This document shows positions 51,701-61,477 of a DNA stretch of 64,000 nt, piece by piece. Every line of letters starts with the position of its first letter. Within the stretch, counting starts at the first letter, position 1. The position numbers and the translations under genes are program-made. The stretch comes from Asterias rubens. Lineage: Eukaryota > Echinodermata > Asteroidea > Forcipulatida > Asteriidae. The notes under the pieces are model-generated. The model was not told where the DNA came from. It saw only the letters and a list, made by a program, of their open reading frames with translations, and did no database searches. The stretch lies in the NCBI RefSeq assembly GCF_902459465.1, contig NC_047068.1, positions 4,278,001 through 4,342,000 on the forward strand. The letters are read 5' to 3'.

Positions 51701-54700
51701 AGTCCCTGGATGGCTCAAAGACTTGCTCTGAATGAATTTCATGTAGTATACTCGTGGAGGCAGACATGCCTTTCTTCATTCTGGTGCCGGCCTTACTATC
51801 AGTCCATGTGGGATTTCCCTGCCCTGGCAAGACATATGAAGTAGTCCGTGGTGGAATGCAAGGACTTTGTTTGTGGCGGAACTCAAACTCTCGCCTGGAG
51901 TCCGTTTCAGGAGAAACAGGAACAATTTTTATCGCGGGGACACTGAGGAACTTGGGATCTGACATCTTCCTCATGGCAGTACCACAATCGCCTTTCTGTG
52001 TTTCCAGTTTACAGGTTGGGGCTTCTTCGCACCGACATGTTTCCCCAGGCAACTGCAGATGCGGATGGTGAGTGTACATATTCTCACTGGGTGTTTGATC
52101 AGCTGGCATATTCTGAGAGGTCCATTCCGATTTACAGCTGGAGCTCGTCATTGTAGTAGGATCACTGCACACCGAGGTAGGACCATCCGGCGGTACCTTC
52201 TGGTTATCTAGGAGGCACATTGTTACAAACATCAGGTTAGAAACAGAGACCGGGCATTCAAATAATTTTTCAAGACAATTGTTCAATAAATTTAATATTA
52301 ACAGGTAACAGATAAAGATGGAAGCCCAGAAGCCGATTTCGACTTAGGACGAGTAACCTATCCTAACATAGGATTAGTTCAAAGCGTCCTAACGTCTAAG
52401 ATTGATACTAAGTTAGGTAGATTTTTAGTGAAATTGACAGAGCTGTTTTCAACAGACTAAACGCCCACTTCTGCTACAGCTATGGCTAGATCAGAGCGTT
52501 TGACAGTGTTGAAGAATAGGCAGATGCGCGCAATCTAGCCGTAGCTGAGGTTGTCGTTTTGGACAGGTCTAATTCTTACCGTTCGGACAAATGTAACTCT
52601 GACCCAAGTAACGAGAGCGTAGATTTTCCACGACTTCTTTAATCTTGGCAGCAAAGCGTTCCTTTTCAGCTTTCACCTCGTAGTAATCTGAAAACAATTT
52701 TGAATTGTTAGAATCAAGAGATGCAATATCCCTCAACAAAATAGTCTTGTCAGTGCAACAGTCCATAGACTTTGTGTATCTTTATCGCTATGGCTTTGGT
52801 TAGATCATTTCATCTGGCAACATTACACCCTGTGTCACTACAACCAGGAGCCACTACAAACACTACAGACTCCAAATACGTCATCATCACAAAAACTTTC
52901 AATCCTAAATCTTGCTCTTACAGACCTCTATCATGCTGCCACCATCTCGGTCATGTTTCTTGTATCCAATAAACAGTAATGGTTATTAATAATCTTTGTA
53001 CAAAAAGGAACCAGACTATTTCTCCTTCAAGCTTCAGTTTGGTTACATTGATTGGAAGGGGGAAAAAAATCAAGATGAGTGCCCCATGATAAAGGTCTGT
53101 AGATAGTGTACTGTGTTCCATAAAAACACTCACCACTATTGTTGTTATCCTTCATGACGGTGAAACAAAGTTTGGTGTTTTCATAGGAGATGTGCTGGAT
53201 GGTGTCCAAGCACCAGCGCAGGTAGTGTCTAGGGGGGTTGAGGTAGGCCAAGCATACACTGGCCCAATTGATGTGTAGTGTCAGACCATCCTCCTTGGTG
53301 AAGCTGTTGGCACCCTCTAAAGGTTTCACCAACCAACTCTCTGGTGGGGAGTAGAGAAAATAAGGCACCTAGTTAGCTTGAGTTCTACCAGGAAAATGAT
53401 CATGGCTCAATTTCATGGCTCTGCTTACCACCAAATTCTGCGCTTGCGATCACCATTCTTCGCTTGTAAGAGTGTAAGCGTAGAATGCCTAGTACCGTGG
53501 AGTATGTATGCACAGGCACAAGCCAAAATTCCCTGCTAACCTGTGAAACAGGCTTGACATACATGTAAGCGCAGAATTCCTAGCTTCCGAATACGCTGAT
53601 TCTTTGCTTAAGGTACAAGCAGAGCCATGAAATTGGGCCCTGTAAGGATGCTCATTCAAGGCCAAGGCAATCACTTACGATGCTTCCAGAAATCTTTCAC
53701 TTTCTTATCCCACTTCTCAAAGATGGACACTGTCTTTGCACCGTTGTTGTGGCTGTGCTGGAAGAGCAGCGTGGGGTTCTGGATGGTGATGATCGCCCAG
53801 TAGCGGGCGGGCGCCTTCTTGTTGTGCTGCCTGACGGAACCTCGCTCCGTCCCGATGAAGTTCTCCTTGCTTAGTACATAGGTGTTTTTCTCATTGGCCT
53901 CTTTGTCGTCCCTGAAGAGGCGCAGAGTCAAGGAATCTAAAAAAATAAATACAAAAACAAAATTGATGGATGAAGAATCAGGAATGAGAACAATCTTGTT
54001 TGCATTTCTTGCATTAAAAACACACAACAAGTATTAAAGGCACTGGACACTATTGGTAATTTAATAACTCAAAACAAATGTAAGCATAAAAACTTAATGG
54101 GTAACGAGCAACGGAGAGCTGTTTATAGTATAAAACATTGTAAGAAACGGATCCCTCTGAAGATCATAGTTCTTGGCTACTACAGTGAATGCTTTTCAGA
54201 GAGTCCTTGGCTTTACAACCACCACAGCAAATGAAAACAAATCAAATTAAATGAATCTGCAATAAATCTAGTACTTTGAAACTTACCACCATCTGCCGAC
54301 TTTTCCAGCACAGCCCATCTCTACAAAGAAAGTGGAACAAATTTACAGTTAATAAAGTAGATACAAATTTCATGCATAAACAGGAGTTACTAACTTAGTT
54401 CGTAGTAAATAAACAAATATAGGGTATGTTCAGACAGCGTACTTAGTTAGACCCAAACTGGTTTAACTTTTACGAGCAGCAGGGGGTTATAAAACCTTTC
54501 TTGTAACAAGTAATGGAGTGCTGTTGATAGTATAAAACATTGTGAGAAACGACTCCCTACTTGAAAGTTTAATGCAACTGCAATGAGACTCCATGGGTAT
54601 TTTGGCATTTCAAATCTTTCTTGATGTTATGTAAATGTTATTTGACCACCACTGAAAAGCCATCTATTGAAAGCCTCGGCTATGGAGGGTATTGGCTAAA

Positions 54701-57700
54701 TGTCTGCGGAAAACTAGGTTTGGTAACCAAATGGCCATTGTGCTCAGGCTTGAGTAGTTTCTTTGTGCTATGATCGAGAATTGATATTGTTTTAATGTTT
54801 ACTCAAAAAGTAAAGCATTTCATGGAATAATATTTCAAGAGAAGTCTTTCACCATTACCTTCTGTAAACCCTGTAAGTTATTTGTAAATCTGTGAACTTT
54901 TGTTGTTGTTCTGTACCGAAGTGTATAATGGCTTTAAAAAAATTATTTACATGTATGACATTTCAATAACCACTTTCTGTACACTGTCCACTACCACCAC
55001 TACAGAAACAACACTTCGCAAGAATAACAATTCGTTTCTTGCATTTATTTCTAAGCAAGCAAGCATGTAACAGGAATTAAATAGCACTGGCGTGTTTTAA
55101 TATACACAGACTCAATTATATTTCTATCCCCCACTCCACACACGTTCACCATAAACACCCACACAAAATAATTACCAGCTTCCTCTTCTGAATCGCATCC
55201 TTTAAAACACTTTTTAAAGGCAGTGGACACTATTGGTAATTACTCAAAATAAAAACTTACTTGGTAACAAAGAATGGAGAGCTGTTGACAGTATAAAACA
55301 TTGTGAGAAACGGCTCCCTTTGAAGTAGCGTAGTTTTTGAGAAAGAAGTAGTTTTCCACTAAAATATTTGAATTTGGTTTCAAGACCTCGGAATTAGATT
55401 TTGAGGTCCTGAAATCAAGCATCTGAAAGCACACAACTTCATGTGACAATGGTGTTTTTTCCTCCATTATTATCTTGCAACATTGACGACCAATTGAATT
55501 GAACATTTTCACAGGTTTGTTATTTTGTTCATCTACATACCTATAGCCTACAATGTTGAGATACACCAAGTGAGAAGACTGTTCCTTGACAATGACCAAT
55601 AGTGTCCAGTGTCTTTTAATAGATCTGCCTCCTTTAAATACAGTATTTGGACACCCTGTTTTTAATTTATACAAATTTGGGGCACCCTATTTTGAATTTA
55701 GACAGCTTTTGGACACCCGTTTTTGCAAATACAGATTTTTACAATTTACCTGTTTACAGATTAGAGACACCCCGTTTTGAATTTGGGGCAGTGTTGTTTT
55801 AAACAGTTTTAAGACAATATGTACTGAATTTGGACAGTGTTGTTAGTTTTATGACATTCTGTTTTGAATTGGGACATGTTTGTTTTGGACAGTTTCTGGA
55901 CACTCTGTTTTGAATTGGGTTAGTTTTTGAACACCCCGTCGGCCCGGATGTCCCCTGCATGCAACGCCAACTTATACAGTAGTGTATCATGAGCCGATTT
56001 TGTGTGCAGTTGTATGCCCCCACGTGTATTTTAAGAATACTGCCAAGCCGGATTTCATCAAGGTCCACATGGTCCTGATCAGGGATATAACTTTAACTGA
56101 AAGGGGTGAGGCTCCTAGTCGGATTTACAAAGCACGTTTTAGTCGCCCCATGTGCCCCGGAACCCACCCTTGCCAACGGGAGACTATCAGCTGAAACGAG
56201 CCCATGTTTTACTTAATGAGATATCCTGCCGTGTCAATTTGAGCCATCCATGCTGCATTATGAAGGGTGAGGCGAGTGGGGGAACTGAGCAGCGCATCAA
56301 ATCACTACGTTTCTCCAATGAGATCATGTTCCGTCCCAACTGTACAATCGTCCCAACTATGGTTTGGACAGGTCCCAACTCCAGTGTTACAGTTGTAGCG
56401 TCCCAACTGTGATTGGGATCGCCCACAGGATAGCCTCAAACCTTTTTCCTCTGAAAAACTATACTTTTAATGGTTATAAGAACAAAAGAGAACTCTTGAA
56501 GATAACACATAAAACTCAACAAACAATTTGTTAATTCCTAATAGTTAGATCTGTAAAAATGTTAATTTTCTAGGATTTTGCTACATGTATCAAAAAATCC
56601 CTAACTCCATACTCCCACTATGCACAAGGCAAATTCAGAGATCCCCAGCTTGCTCCACTGGTACCCTGTACAATAACTGCCCGAACTACAGTTGGGACGC
56701 CCCAACTTGTGAACATTCAAGTTGGAATAACTACACGCAGTCCCTAACTATAGTTGGGACGATTTTTCAAGTTGGGACGGAACATCTACAATATACAGTG
56801 AATGATCCTCGTGATTAATTAAATTAAAGATAAACAGTGGTGCCAACCAGCCTGTGGTTAACAATTACTTTATTGTAAACCATGAACTTCAGAGTACACA
56901 AGATCGGCTCATGCATGGCTCATGGGTTTATGGGTTTCAAGGGTGAGGAACAGCCATTATAGAGCAAGGATGTCTCTATTATTTTGGAATCTGACTTGAA
57001 ATTGAGAAGGGACAGGTCTCTAAAGTGGGCATGGCAGAGTTCTTCACAATGTTCATTATTACGTCATGTGTAAAACATGTGAACTGCTAAACAAAACATG
57101 CATAGTAAACAACTGAGAAGCCTGAACTAAACTTTGTGTACTTTTGCTATTAAAAAATGTATCGCATGTAAACACAATTCAATGAGAAATAATAAAATTA
57201 CAAGTTATGATGAAGGCCTACATGTACGTATACAGAAGTAAATATTCATAAATGAAAAATACCAGTTCCTGTTTTGGGTTTTGTTGTGTCCGTCTCAATT
57301 CCATTGGGCCTTAGTTTCTATCCATTTACATACTACAAACAAACAGGTAGTCTAATAATTGTATTCCTGGACAAAGGGGAAATTTATGTACATTTGAAGC
57401 ATACAGTGTCTAGGACTATCCTTGCTCTGACAATTATCAGGTTGTAGTGCTAGTGGTGAATGGCATGGTGGGTAGCAAACATTGTGCTGCCTGTCCTAGT
57501 TTTCAATCTCAAATTCTAATTTAAGGAGAACAAAATAAAAAATTACAATGATTTAATTTAAAGTGTATCGATAGCCTTTAAATGTCATGTACAAGCACAC
57601 AGAGGATAAAGGTTCTTTGTTTATAAATTATAATCAGTCTCGTGATGATTTATTCTTTCAGAGCAAGGTTGTTTTCACCTGACAAAGCAGGTTTTGCCCT

Positions 57701-60700
57701 TGAACTTGTTGAGTGACTGTCCAGCAGGACCAGTTTGATTTGTCATTTCCATAGTCCTTCACCTTGTTCGCTTATCAGCCTGTATCTCAAATGAAACAAG
57801 GATGCTTTTCACCATGAACTAGCCAGCCAGACTACTTGGAGCGCATTTTGACTTGTGTTGTAACTGGCATTGCGGATTATAATAAAAATAATTGGGGAAG
57901 CTAATCATTCTTACTTTCCTACATGAATGTAAAAGCTGTATTGGGAAGGACACGGCTACAACATGTTCGCGAAGCAGGCATCGACCTTGAGTGCCAGACA
58001 CATCAACCCATTTTTTCCTGGCGGAGGACAGCACAGAATCAACGCACAACTCAACTCACATGGCCCTGGCCGGGTATCGAACCAGGTTGAGAGGCGAGCG
58101 CTTTAGGCCAGCTTGCCCCCATAATTGATGGACATAATGTCGTGTGGCGTAATGTCTTGCTTGAGTGGAGGGGGGGCCTTCCCGACTAAACAGTAATTCA
58201 AAGGAAAAGGGTGTTTCTACATTCAGGCTATGGACTGGATTATGGTGCAATAACTTTCTAAGCCGGTGTCATTATCACCAGCTTTAGACACTTTCTGGGC
58301 CAACTTTTCACAATCTGCCGCCCGCTGATAAACCTTTACCATGGGTGAAAAAATTGTACTAGAAACATGAATTACAGGTATTAGAGGCATGAAGCAGCAA
58401 AGAGGAAATTATACACCTGTATGAAGTTAATGTATAGTTAGTTAGTATTAGCAATCAAACTAACAAATATTGTTACTTCCCCCAGTCCCTTTAGTCCTCA
58501 CTCCCTTCAAAAAAAAAAAATACAACTTTGAAATTGATTTTAAAAAGCCAGCACAAGCATGTTAATCCGAAGGTCGTTGGTTCAAGTCCCGATAAACTTT
58601 GTTTTGTTCAACCATATTACACCCCAACTTCTTAAAACATTTATCTAGTCAGTTTCCCTTCAAAAAAACATAATACTTTGTGGATTTTTTTTACACATTT
58701 GAAGCTTTTGTTATAAAGTATCAGATGGCTCTTGATACAAGTAGTAGACTTTCAAAGGCCTACTCTACAAGTAGGCTACACGTTTTTATGTATCCCTTTC
58801 CAAATAGATTTGAACCAGACCTCCTCCAAATCATGATCTATTTAGTTTCCCTCCTGTCATTATTTTAAGTCGTTTCTTGCATTGTTGTTTCTGTTTTGGT
58901 TTTATAGTTCTTTGATTTTGCCCTGCATTGTTTTTTTCTTTCTACTTTGTAATGAACTGTGGTCACATAAATAATAACAATTATAATGATATAACTGCTT
59001 GAAAAATAAAAAATAAAAAATAAGAATGTGGTTTGCGGTTTTTTTTTCCAGTTTCCTGTTCACTTTTTAAGAAACCTTCACATAATGACTACACACACAA
59101 TAATATAACGCTACCACAAAGTAAAGGTCAGACACAGTAATGCAACAGATATTGACTCTACATGTAGCGCCTATTATGTATTATCCACCGCATTAATTAT
59201 GGGTCAGAAAAGTTGTTTCGGAATATTCCAGTGGTTTTGGAAAATATGTACAATGTCTGTGGAAATGTGTTTTCATTTCAAGTTTAGACACATTTATAAA
59301 AGTAAATACGTACAAGTCACAAAAAATCATTAAAAGAACAAATTTAAGTGAACAGATAATGTTTTGTTTTATCATGGAGGAATATTCCACTCTTGAAAAC
59401 AAAACAAATGCACACGCAAGCCTTGAATGAGGGTCCTGAAGGGGCACAGTAGGGGCACTTCTATGTAATTTTGTATTGGAACTTTGCAGAGGTCACCACA
59501 GCAAAAGCGAAGGGCACCATGGCAATTGCTTTGAGTCCAGGGATTATTTCGAGGCCTGCGCATGGTACAAAGGAGATCCAGGCCTTTTTATTTCCTGTGC
59601 TCCTCGTCATTGCCTAGTTGCCCTATGAACTGTTTCAATTTATATACAAAAATAAATTTCCGCCATAGAAGTGACCTCAACTAAGGAAAAACTGCCTTGA
59701 CCTTACAGGAACATTACACAGGTCTACTTTAAAGCTACATTTGTACAGCGGTGTACAACCCACTGGGCACACAATACAAAAAGCACATTCAGGCCTGATA
59801 CTTTCAAATTGCCTTCATGCTCCTATTGTAGTCATTGCCTTGGTTCCCCTTGAAGTACAAAGTGAAATTTTTGTCATTGAACATGTTGAAGAAGAGCCCT
59901 TTACCAAGGAAAAACTGCCTTGACCTTACAGGAACATTACGCCTACAAACATTGTAGTTAACAGCAATGTACAACCCACATTCCTAAAATGATCAACCTG
60001 TTGCCATAAGAAAGAGAGCCATCACTTGAACATGGAAAAAAACAATTATTTGCCACGTGAGCCCTCATTAACTAACTCTGAGCAGGGAAATCACTGGCTT
60101 CCCCCTCATCTTGACAGCTTAGACGTTTGCCCCCGAATAATCAGGTCATGCATTCGAAACATTGGAAGGAGACTGATAAGTGCACATTGTTTATCGTGAG
60201 CATGCAAACATCCACGTAGGTGAAACCTGCAAGAGGTTTAAAGGAAAACGCCGCCCATAATCCGTGTGTTTCCTGAGTCCAATCACTAACAGAATGTGGC
60301 CGTATAACGATAATTGTAACACGCCAATAGATGTCATCATTAATTTCCCCCCAGCCCATCGGGCTTATAAATTTAAAAGGTCCGATGTTCATACACTTAG
60401 CAGAAATCCATAATTCCCTATAGAGGTTGCTATTAACTGCACTAAAAAAAGACTTGTGCAATAAAGTGGCATACGTGTACCTTGTACAGCCAAACCCATT
60501 TCCCCTTCCCCCACCCTAAATTGTTTTTTTATTATGTCTTTTTTGGGGGGGTCGATCAAATTTTGCACGTGAAGCAGCTTCAAATTGGTGGAGTCAGGCG
60601 TTGTTTCCCCCACAGGACCTGTACTTTGTACTTGCAGATTCAAATGAATCCAACATGTTGAACTTTGAACAGGTTTATCTATCCAGCTACTGTGCACTGT

Positions 60701-61477
60701 CGATACTTTTCATAAAGCGTGTATGCAGTGAACATACCTGACCTACATTGTACATGTACATAGTTTGCAATACATTAGGCCTACATATTGTGTATTTGAA
60801 GTACATTAAAAGAAAATCTGCCCACAAGTGACATGTAAAAAACATTGTTTTGTACAATGTTCTCCTGTATCAATCTTTACACTGTGAACACGTGTCATCT
60901 TACACCTTATAAATAATACACCTTGTCATCTCCTTGGTATTCATTGTGTCCACAATGTTGTCTCAATGTGAAATCTTGTGTAAGGTCTATGCAGAAAAAC
61001 ATAGAGACTTTGATTGTAACACAGGCCTTATGTGCTTTTGCCGTGGTGCCCTTAAAAAAGTTCCCACACAAATTTTAACTTTCCTCATAATTTTTTTTTT
61101 AAAAAGACCCTTACATACTGGTCAGAGGAAAATTGTTTGCCCCTTCAAGATTGAAATTCAAGGCATGGTAACATCTTCAAGATACAATTTGCAGTTTGAT
61201 TCTGACAAACAGGATACAGACTTCAAATCAATGCAATGTCCATGTCAGTGTTAATAATGTGTTACAAGTAATTTTTATATATAAAAAAACAACAACAAAA
61301 TAAGAAGAGTGGGAAAGGGGACTATGAAGGGGGAGGGGGGACTGGGACCTAGGGAAGAGGGACTTAAAAGGAAGAAGTGGGAAACAAAAAACCTCTTACC
61401 TTTACTATTCTAGTGTCAATCACATGGTCAAGAAAACCTGAGATGAGCCTCTCATTCAAGTCCGCCATGGCACCCAT
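36713..61477 (-). CDS. DOK/IRS-like docking adaptor with C-terminal Death domain (9 exons)
   Basis: Minus-strand exons: 61477-61400, 54320-54287, 53936-53679, 53340-53134, 52687-52580, 52207-51058, 49945-49903, 42733-42583, 36924-36713. Phases agree throughout; from the strong-context ATG at 61468 they give 743 aa (an in-frame ATG lies three codons earlier). Residues about 18-118 look like a PH domain (RIVKRWAVLE, YWAIITIQNPTLLFQ, C-terminal helix WDKKVKDFW). About 122-222 resemble an IRS-type PTB domain (SWLVKPL, LRWCLDTIQHISY, LCFTVMK, GDYYEVKAE). Residues 226-609 are a Pro/Ser-rich tail in one large exon, with Y546 (EPEYMS), Y556 (EGYLHV), Y571 (SEYINLP) and Y581 (SLYVNPG); the last two fit the YxN GRB2-SH2 site. 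Residues about 643-735 fit a Death domain (NNWKGIAEQLGL, VILAYWE, ELVSILHNMDRQDLLDVI). The expected role is a membrane-recruited scaffold coupling receptors to tyrosine-kinase and Death-domain signalling. The 43-bp exon 7 is the weakest link. Confidence 0.82.
36975..37290 (-). mobile_element. SINE-2 copy in the last intron of the adaptor gene
   Basis: Minus-strand GGTTGGTGAGACACTGCTC-like A box and GTTCAAATCCCACCCGAG-like B box. The tail side shows TTTATCCCTGATGCAAATG. AGTACTGCAACGATTTAATA is duplicated in tandem at about 37211-37248. It lies 50 bp from the acceptor of the last coding exon. Confidence 0.65.
37385..38025 (-). mobile_element. SINE-1 interrupted by a TTAA-2 MITE
   Basis: The tRNA-like head (GTGTCATGGCCTAGTGGTTG on the minus strand, B box GGTTTGAATCCCCAGTCATG) is at about 37930-38025. 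The body (GTCCTTCGGATGGGACGTAA) is at 37500-37525. The MITE at 37539-37912 splits the two at GGTTAAGTG. The left part includes a rearranged second copy of the CTGATCAGCAGAGTGTG block, so the SINE is itself chimeric. Confidence 0.65.
37539..37912. mobile_element. TTAA-2 MITE inserted in a SINE, TTAA target site visible
   Basis: Inverted ends AGCCATTGGACCCTTTCGGT and ACCGAAAGGGTCCAATGGCT are perfect. Flanks are TTAA (37539-37542) and CTAA (37909-37912). The SINE-1 sequence across the site (GGTTAAGTG) has one TTAA in other copies, so the site was duplicated and one side later changed by one base. The terminal 20 bp differ from the other TTAA-2 copies in a compensated way on both arms. Confidence 0.85.
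38263..38395. repeat. Second copy of the TATACACCCAAACCAA hairpin repeat
   Basis: AGCCTTTTTAGGATATGGC and CCATACCTCAAAAAGGCT form the arms, with TTTGGGTAAACTTGTCTG and TATACACCCAAACCAAAC near the apex, as at 31749-31905. Confidence 0.65.
39265..39425. repeat. REP-7 copy
   Basis: TTTTGAAAGGACAAGGGCACC, AAGGCATTTTCTCTGGC, GCACCCAAATTTCTACTTGA and GAGGCAATCGCCTCCG follow the family order. The end is CTGAAGTACATGTATC. Earlier in the same intron a (GA)n tract lies at 38996-39011 next to a 12-G run. Confidence 0.6.
39895..40244. mobile_element. TTAA-1 MITE, intron 8 of the adaptor gene
   Basis: GAGGCACAGGACACTATTGG at the left has lost the TTAA; the right end AGTGCCTTTAA is intact. AAGGGCGTTAAGGGTGTTTT is a small local duplication inside it. 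Confidence 0.75.
40858..41160 (-). mobile_element. SINE-1 copy, eroded
   Basis: GAAGGAGCGAATAAGAACTC (head, poorly kept), CTCTGGTGTTTCTGATTCGG and GGTTCAAGTCCTGGTTGTGA (B box) on the minus strand. The body includes CGCCCCTGTGTTCCTTGTCTG. The tail side at 40858-40900 has AGCGCTAAATATTTATAGTC in place of the ATT tract. Confidence 0.6.
41547..41921. mobile_element. TTAA-1 MITE
   Basis: TTCAAGGCAGTGGACAC at the left, GTGTACACTGTCTTTAA at the right. The internal palindrome is well preserved: ATTTCAAGACCTCAAG and CTTGAGGTCTCGAAAT (41711-41752) pair over 16 bp. Confidence 0.8.
42798..43105 (-). mobile_element. SINE-2 copy, well preserved
   Basis: On the minus strand TCTAGTTGGTAAGACACTGC and GTGGGTTCGAATCCCACCCG are near-perfect A-box and B-box regions, followed by ACAGGGTTCAGGAAAGTAC. 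The ends show GGTAAAAACCAAAATTAATA on one side and TTAATTATGGTTTTTACCCA on the other, an inverted pair. It lies about 60 bp upstream (sense) of the exon coding the first half of the Death domain. Confidence 0.75.
43307..43692. mobile_element. TTAA-1 MITE, complete, 386 bp, inverted orientation
   Basis: TTAAAGGCAGTGGACAC and GTGTCCACTGCCTTTAA are perfect 17-bp ends. The length equals the copy at 11804-12189 but the body is in reverse order. This is the best-preserved copy and a good consensus seed. Confidence 0.85.
43821..44205. mobile_element. TTAA-1 MITE
   Basis: Ends TTAAGGCACTGGACACAC and GTGTCCAGTGTCTTTAA. It lies 128 bp from the preceding copy in the opposite orientation, so the pair forms a large inverted repeat within one intron that could pair in RNA. 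Confidence 0.8.
44876..45183. mobile_element. TTAA-1 MITE with internal deletion
   Basis: TTAAGGCACTGGACACTGG to GGTGTCCAGTGCCTTGAA. The segment between GCACACAAAGTAATGC and GCACAGGTTTGTTATTTTA is shortened by about 60 bp relative to complete copies. Confidence 0.75.
45875..46133 (-). mobile_element. SINE-1 copy, head and body
   Basis: Minus strand: GCTTGTAGTGGCCAAGTAGC, GGTAATTCTGATCAGCAGAG and GGTTCGAGTCGCACCTGGTC (B box with one change), then GTGTCCTTTGGATGGGATAT. Truncated before the ATT tail. Confidence 0.6.
46505..46705. repeat. REP-7 copy
   Basis: GGCCTGATACATGTACTTAAA, AAGGCGATTGCCTCCGTGCA, ATGCTCCAGTAGAAGTTTAC, AGGGTGCCCTTTACCAAGGA and AAGCATACATGCCTG. It is a full-length copy in the orientation of 3425. 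A GGTGCCCTTGCC unit is duplicated. Confidence 0.7.
46934..47463. repeat. Degenerate G-rich minisatellite (GGGGTAAC units)
   Basis: GGGGTAAC or GGTTAACA recurs every 15-35 bp with strings such as GGGAGGGGGTA, and a larger segment of about 190 bp (ACGGAGGGGTAATGG-GAGGAGATAAAAGCCTT) is repeated. Two G homopolymers lie at 46979-46986 and 47090-47102. The plus strand could form G-quadruplexes. The proline-rich open frames on the minus strand are a by-product. Confidence 0.8.
47930..48090. repeat. REP-7 copy
   Basis: GCCTGATACTTCATGGAGGC, GAAGGCGATTGGCTCCGTGC, AATGCTCCAGTAGGAATTTA and GGGTGCCCTTTACCAAGGAG, ending near GATTGAAGCATACATTAACG. The GGCAATGAAGGCGATTG block is close to the 46505 copy. 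Confidence 0.65.
48166..48360. repeat. PAL-4 short copy
   Basis: GGCCCAATTTCATAACGCC to AACAGCTTTACAAAACTGGG then CCC. GCTGCCCCACTCATTTTTTG corresponds to the middle of the copy at 12438-12614. Confidence 0.7.
48377..48462. repeat. Perfect 43-bp tandem duplication
   Basis: Two exact copies (48377-48419 and 48420-48462) of a unit beginning TAATTCCAATTCATGGAATG and ending TTTTCACTGTTATCG. Exact identity points to a very recent duplication. The unit contains the palindrome CCAATTCATGG-like CATTCCATGAATTGG. Confidence 0.9.
49588..49876. mobile_element. TTAA-1 MITE, right part deleted internally
   Basis: TTTAGTGGACACTATTGGTAA to GTGTCCAGTGCCTTTAC. The block from ATTATCTCGCAAC to CACCAAGTGAGAAG is missing. 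It ends 27 bp before the 43-bp exon 7 of the adaptor gene. Confidence 0.75.
50079..50436. mobile_element. TTAA-2 MITE, complete with TTAA at both ends
   Basis: TTAAAGCCATTATACACTTT opens and AAAGTGTATAATGGCTTTAA closes, both intact. ATTCTCGCTATCGAGAAT is the central palindrome. It provides the cleanest TTAA-2 ends in the window. Confidence 0.85.
53404..53640. repeat. PAL-4 long inverted-repeat copy in intron 3 of the adaptor gene
   Basis: GGCTCAATTTCATGGCTCTG and CAGAGCCATGAAATTGGGCC form 20-bp ends. Inside, GTAAGCGTAGAATGCCTAG and GTAAGCGCAGAATTCCTAG are direct repeats. It lies 38 bp from the acceptor-proximal edge of exon 3. Confidence 0.75.
54034..54175. mobile_element. TTAA-1 left-end fragment
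   Basis: TTAAAGGCACTGGACAC through ACGAGCAACGGAGAGCTG to GGATCCCTCTGAAGATCATAG, then similarity stops. Another short piece of the same part is at 54483-54560. Confidence 0.65.
54772..54937. mobile_element. TTAA-2 right-end fragment
   Basis: From CGAGAATTGATATTGTTTTAA to GAAGTGTATAATGGCTTTAA. The left half is absent; it abuts unrelated sequence at the central palindrome. Confidence 0.65.
55214..55619. mobile_element. TTAA-1 MITE, complete, 406 bp
   Basis: TTAAAGGCAGTGGACAC to GTGTCCAGTGTCTTTTAA. It is longer than 386 bp because of a small insertion (CATCTACATACCTATAGCC) near the right end. It lies in intron 1 of the adaptor gene. Confidence 0.8.
56326..56785. mobile_element. TIR element with clustered GTTGGGAC motifs (460 bp)
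   Basis: ATGTTCCGTCCCAACT and AGTTGGGACGGAACAT are perfect 16-bp ends, with ATCGTCCCAACTAT and ATAGTTGGGACGAT as a second inverted pair inside. GTCCCAACT or its complement occurs at least seven times within 150 bp of the two ends. This is like the subterminal transposase-binding arrays of hAT or CACTA elements, but the family is not identified. No target duplication is evident and there is no open frame. Confidence 0.75.
57935..58110 (-). mobile_element. SINE-4 copy
   Basis: On the minus strand AAAGCGCTCGCCTCTCAACC then TGGTTCGATACCCGGCCAGG look like a D-arm-less tRNA-derived head with an intact B box. The distal part has GTAGCCGTGTCCTTCCCAA. It shares these with 21895 and 33955. Confidence 0.55.
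58548..58650 (+). mobile_element. SINE-3 fragment
   Basis: GCATGTTAATCCGAAGGTCG, GGTTCAAGTCCCGATAAAC (B box) and TTTGTTTTGTTCAACCATAT (tail). The A-box half is missing. Confidence 0.5.
59683..59984. repeat. Local direct repeat flanking a REP-7 fragment
   Basis: AAAAACTGCCTTGACCTTAC, AGGAACATTAC and TGTACAACCCAC occur at 59687-59764 and again at 59910-59980. Between lies CAGGCCTGATACTTTCAAAT with GCCTTGGTTCCCCTTGAAGT, a diverged REP-7. The pattern suggests duplication around or with the element. Confidence 0.6.

Noticed and set aside
51364-52071. Plus-strand frames of 105 and 123 codons
   Set aside because: Antisense shadows of the large adaptor exon, which has consistent splice sites and domain neighbours on the minus strand.
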